A DNA stretch of 52,631 bases, taken from Bacteroidota bacterium. GTDB taxonomy: Bacteria > Bacteroidota > Bacteroidia > Chitinophagales > Chitinophagaceae. The notes beneath the pieces were generated by a model that was not told the DNA's origin, searched no databases, and worked only from the letters and a program-made list of their open reading frames with translations. Below are positions 50,382 to 52,631 of the stretch, piece by piece. A program made the position numbers and the translations under genes. The number at the start of each line of letters is the position of its first letter. Position 1 is the stretch's first letter. Location: contig JAUZNZ010000033.1 in NCBI GenBank assembly GCA_030706735.1, positions 1-52,631 of the forward strand, in the 5' to 3' direction.

Positions 50382-51463
50382 GCGGCAGCGCCTCGACAAT
50401 ATTGCGATATCATGAAAATAAGATCACCAAGGGATCGGCGCGGCTGATCCATGCGGAGAATTTTCTGCAAAGGACTAGTAAACTGACTGAAGTGGACAAG
50501 TTGGAAAGATTCAAGCTGCTCAACACATTGAACCACCGGACAAAGGGGAACATGGTGCAGGCGGTGTTGTCATTTGCCGAGGGGCATTCTCTCTCCGATG
50601 ATAAGCTGATAGCCATCGGCAAGCGATTCTCGGAAACGATGGGTCTTCAGGATCAGCCGTTCCTGGTCTACTTGCATGAAGATACGAGGCATGCGCATAT
50701 GCATTTCGTGGCCAATACAATCAAGCCTGACGGTAGAAGGATCGATGTTTATACCCAGGTCAAGCAACGACGCGAGCAAATCCGACATCAACTGGAGCAG
50801 GAGTTCCATGTCGCGGAGAAGGAGGAGGCAAGGGCGGAAACACAAAAAGCGGGTGCAAAAAAGGTGAACTATGGGAAAGTTCCCATGTATGAGGGCATGG
50901 TTTCGGTTTTGAACAAGGTCATTGATGAGTATAATTTCACCAGCCTAAATGAATTTGATGCCATTTTGCGGGGATATAATGTCTCGGTACTACCGATCGC
51001 TCATGGAAGGGGAAACAAACGACCGGGGCTGATTTACCGAACGCTTGATGATAACGGGCAAGCCGTTGGAAAAATAATGCCTGCGAGTTCATTTGAAAAT
51101 AAGCCGACCTGGCGGAAGCTGGAGGGCTGCTGCGTTAAAAACGCGCGCGCGCGTGAAGAAAAGCAAAAAGACATGAGCAACCGAGTGAAATGGGTACTGT
51201 TTCAGGAACCGAATGACCGGCATGAACTATCAGAAGCTTTCCGGAAGGAAGGAATTCATTTGGAGATCATTCCTGGCAAAGGGGCAATCGACGATCAGCC
51301 GATACTCGTCGATCATCAGTCCCGGATCGCCGTGCGGGTTGCTGACCTTGATAAAAAAGAAGAAATACTGAGGCTGGTGGGGAAAACGAAAGGTTTAGCC
51401 GTGGCGAGGGAGGGACAATCCCTGGAATTAGAGTCTAACCATAAAATCAAACGACATGTCTAG
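50360..51463 (+). CDS. HUH relaxase (MobA/VirD2-like, relaxase/mobilization nuclease)
   Basis: Relaxases nick one strand at oriT and stay bound to its 5' end through a tyrosine during transfer. The 367-residue protein has the metal-binding motif RHAHMHFVAN (His111, His113, His115), and an N-terminal Tyr in ILRYHENKITKGSARLI that is a candidate catalytic residue (Tyr17). The C-terminal half (GYNVSVLPIAHGRGNKRPGLIY and later) is typical of Bacteroidetes MobA-like relaxases. The ATG at 50360 lies inside the end of the accessory gene. The coupling-protein gene starts 8 bases before its stop. Confidence 0.93.
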   Translation: MFIGVRISGSASTILRYHENKITKGSARLIHAENFLQRTSKLTEVDKLERFKLLNTLNHRTKGNMVQAVLSFAEGHSLSDDKLIAIGKRFSETMGLQDQPFLVYLHEDTRHAHMHFVANTIKPDGRRIDVYTQVKQRREQIRHQLEQEFHVAEKEEARAETQKAGAKKVNYGKVPMYEGMVSVLNKVIDEYNFTSLNEFDAILRGYNVSVLPIAHGRGNKRPGLIYRTLDDNGQAVGKIMPASSFENKPTWRKLEGCCVKNARAREEKQKDMSNRVKWVLFQEPNDRHELSEAFRKEGIHLEIIPGKGAIDDQPILVDHQSRIAVRVADLDKKEEILRLVGKTKGLAVAREGQSLELESNHKIKRHV

Positions 51464-52631
51464 TGATGGAGGCTGGCGCGAAATGAGGTTGTTGCTGCTG
51501 GGAGGCGGCTTGCTCATCCTCGGGCTTCATTTTTATTATTTCTGCTATGGCGCCTTCCGGGTATGGCATCTGACTTCGCCGTTCCTGGACCGGCTGTTGC
51601 ACAATATCATCAAGGCGGGATTATTCAAGAACCGACTGCGAAGCTTGCTCATTGCAGCCGGGATGATGCTTGTATCGTGCTGCGGGGGAAGCGGAACGGG
51701 GCGCCAGCGATCGTGGGCGGCGATCGGATCGTGCAGTGCATTGGGAGTGATCATGTGCCTGCTGGCGTGGCTCGCATTGAAGCTGCCTTTGGACCTGCCC
51801 AGGCTGGCCCTTGTGTATATGGGCGGGATCTGCATGGGTTTTGTGCTCATTTATTTTTCGGGTATTGCCCTATGGGCACGGATATCCGGACTGTTCGGCG
51901 GTGATGTCTTCAACGACAAAAATGAAACCTTCCCACAGGAAGAGCGGCTGCTTACCAATCCCTATTCCGTCAATCTCCGGGGAAGGTACCCATTGAGAGG
52001 GCGAGAGAGACAGATGTACGTGAACCTGACCTCGATCTTTCGCGGGGTCATGGTCGTCGGCCAGAGTTCCGCCGGCAAGACCTTTTTTGTGATCCGGCAG
52101 ATCATGGAACAGCATCTGGAGAAGGGGTTCTCCATGTTCGTTTACGACTTCAAATATGATGACCTGACCCGGCTAGCCTGGAACCTGTTCAGTGAGGCGG
52201 AAAGGAGAAAACCCGGGAAGAGGACGTTTCATTTGCTGAGCTTCGACGACCTATCCCGCAGCGAACGCTGCAATCCTCTGCATCCGGACTCATTGGAAGA
52301 TATTTCAGACGCCCTGGAGGTGGCGAGGACGCTGTTGTTTGCGCTTAACCGGGAATGGTTACGGAAGCAGGGAGATTTCTTTGTGGAATCGGCAGTGACC
52401 ATCGTGGCCTGCGGAATCTGGTTCCTACGGAGATTTGAAGATGGGAAATATTGTACCCTACCCCACCTGGTGGAGTTGATGGGTGTTGACTATCAGAAAT
52501 TGTTTTCCATATTACGCTCGGTCGTGGATATCCAATCGCTGATCAACGCTTTTGTGGCCGCCTATGAGAGCAAGACCATGGAACAATTGGAAGGTCAGGT
52601 GGCAAGCGCACGGATCGCGCTTTCCGGTTTG
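51456..52631 (+). CDS. TraG/VirD4-type conjugal coupling protein (MobC of Bacteroidetes), 3' end outside the window
   Basis: The coupling ATPase links the relaxase-DNA complex to the transfer channel. About 392 residues are visible. There are membrane helices near residues 11-30, 61-77, 87-109 and 117-140, then the cytoplasmic ATPase domain with Walker A GQSSAGKT at 202-209 and the segment FSMFVYDFKYDDLTRLAWN, where Asp and Lys of the DFKYD type follow as in TraG-like proteins. It starts with an ATG at 51456 overlapping the relaxase stop by 8 bases. It is in one operon with the accessory protein and relaxase. The Walker B end lies beyond the window. Confidence 0.9.
   Translation, partial: MSSDGGWREMRLLLLGGGLLILGLHFYYFCYGAFRVWHLTSPFLDRLLHNIIKAGLFKNRLRSLLIAAGMMLVSCCGGSGTGRQRSWAAIGSCSALGVIMCLLAWLALKLPLDLPRLALVYMGGICMGFVLIYFSGIALWARISGLFGGDVFNDKNETFPQEERLLTNPYSVNLRGRYPLRGRERQMYVNLTSIFRGVMVVGQSSAGKTFFVIRQIMEQHLEKGFSMFVYDFKYDDLTRLAWNLFSEAERRKPGKRTFHLLSFDDLSRSERCNPLHPDSLEDISDALEVARTLLFALNREWLRKQGDFFVESAVTIVACGIWFLRRFEDGKYCTLPHLVELMGVDYQKLFSILRSVVDIQSLINAFVAAYESKTMEQLEGQVASARIALSGL

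Noticed and set aside
1-52631. tRNA, rRNA, CRISPR array or riboswitch
   Set aside because: I saw no cloverleaf, no spaced direct repeats of CRISPR type and no known riboswitch core; a covariance-model scan would be needed to exclude small RNAs.

Overview
The window looks like chromosomal DNA of a Bacteroidota bacterium, most likely from the Chitinophagaceae/Sphingobacteriia side of the phylum. The reasons are the TAnnTTTG-type -7 promoter boxes, the weak Shine-Dalgarno sequences, an ECF sigma / FecR / STN-type TonB receptor / DUF4249 set, a GH144-type glucanase, DUF3667 and DUF6786 proteins, a GH3-superfamily protein beside dxr, Lys/Ala-rich histone-like proteins (one with a SWIB domain), and a Bacteroidetes-style mobilization cassette. 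The assignment is by family content only.

Layout. 1-16 kb is mostly core genome: the start of dxr and a GH3-family gene (minus strand); rplU-rpmA and a 32-residue basic protein closed by a clear terminator; a PolX-like PHP protein whose polymerase aspartates are gone; mazG coupled to a very large NtrY-like sensor kinase; a DUF3667 membrane protein; two exported proteins of unknown role; an overlapping DUF6786/GH172 pair; and a TetR repressor with an alpha/beta hydrolase, each preceded by a copy of the same palindrome. 16-31 kb holds two tandem MacB/FtsX-type permeases, an ankyrin protein paired with an alpha-toroid protein that carries a CxxCH motif, a GlxA-type regulator divergent from a DHFR-like reductase, a GH31 glycosidase, a methyltransferase, and a second GlxA-type regulator in tandem with gapA. 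30.8-39.6 kb is a carbohydrate or nutrient uptake locus (GH144, DUF4249, TonB receptor, FecR, ECF sigma), then a SWIB/histone-like gene, a small acidic protein and a secreted Gfo/Idh/MocA oxidoreductase.

From about 39.6 kb the sequence becomes clearly AT-richer. An IS3-family element (with terminal inverted repeats, but with orfB frameshifted) marks the edge of a polymorphic-toxin graveyard (42-49.9 kb, minus strand). It contains two Rhs C-terminal toxin modules that have lost their N-terminal bodies, each followed directly by a probable immunity gene, plus a SUKH-type immunity gene, several unassigned small genes, a TPR protein and a decayed GC-richer fragment. The rest of the window (50-52.6 kb, plus strand) is a mobilization cassette: an accessory protein, a HUH relaxase and the start of a TraG/VirD4-type coupling protein. 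A perfect 9-bp hairpin lies just before its first gene.

How the parts fit together. The sigma/FecR/TonB receptor set should sense and import a ligand, which the neighbouring GH144 enzyme suggests may be a beta-glucan fragment. The TetR palindromes describe a small self-regulated detoxification-like circuit. The Rhs remnants look like a store of toxin tips and immunity genes that arrived with, or beside, mobile DNA. I saw no rRNA, tRNA, CRISPR array or riboswitch.
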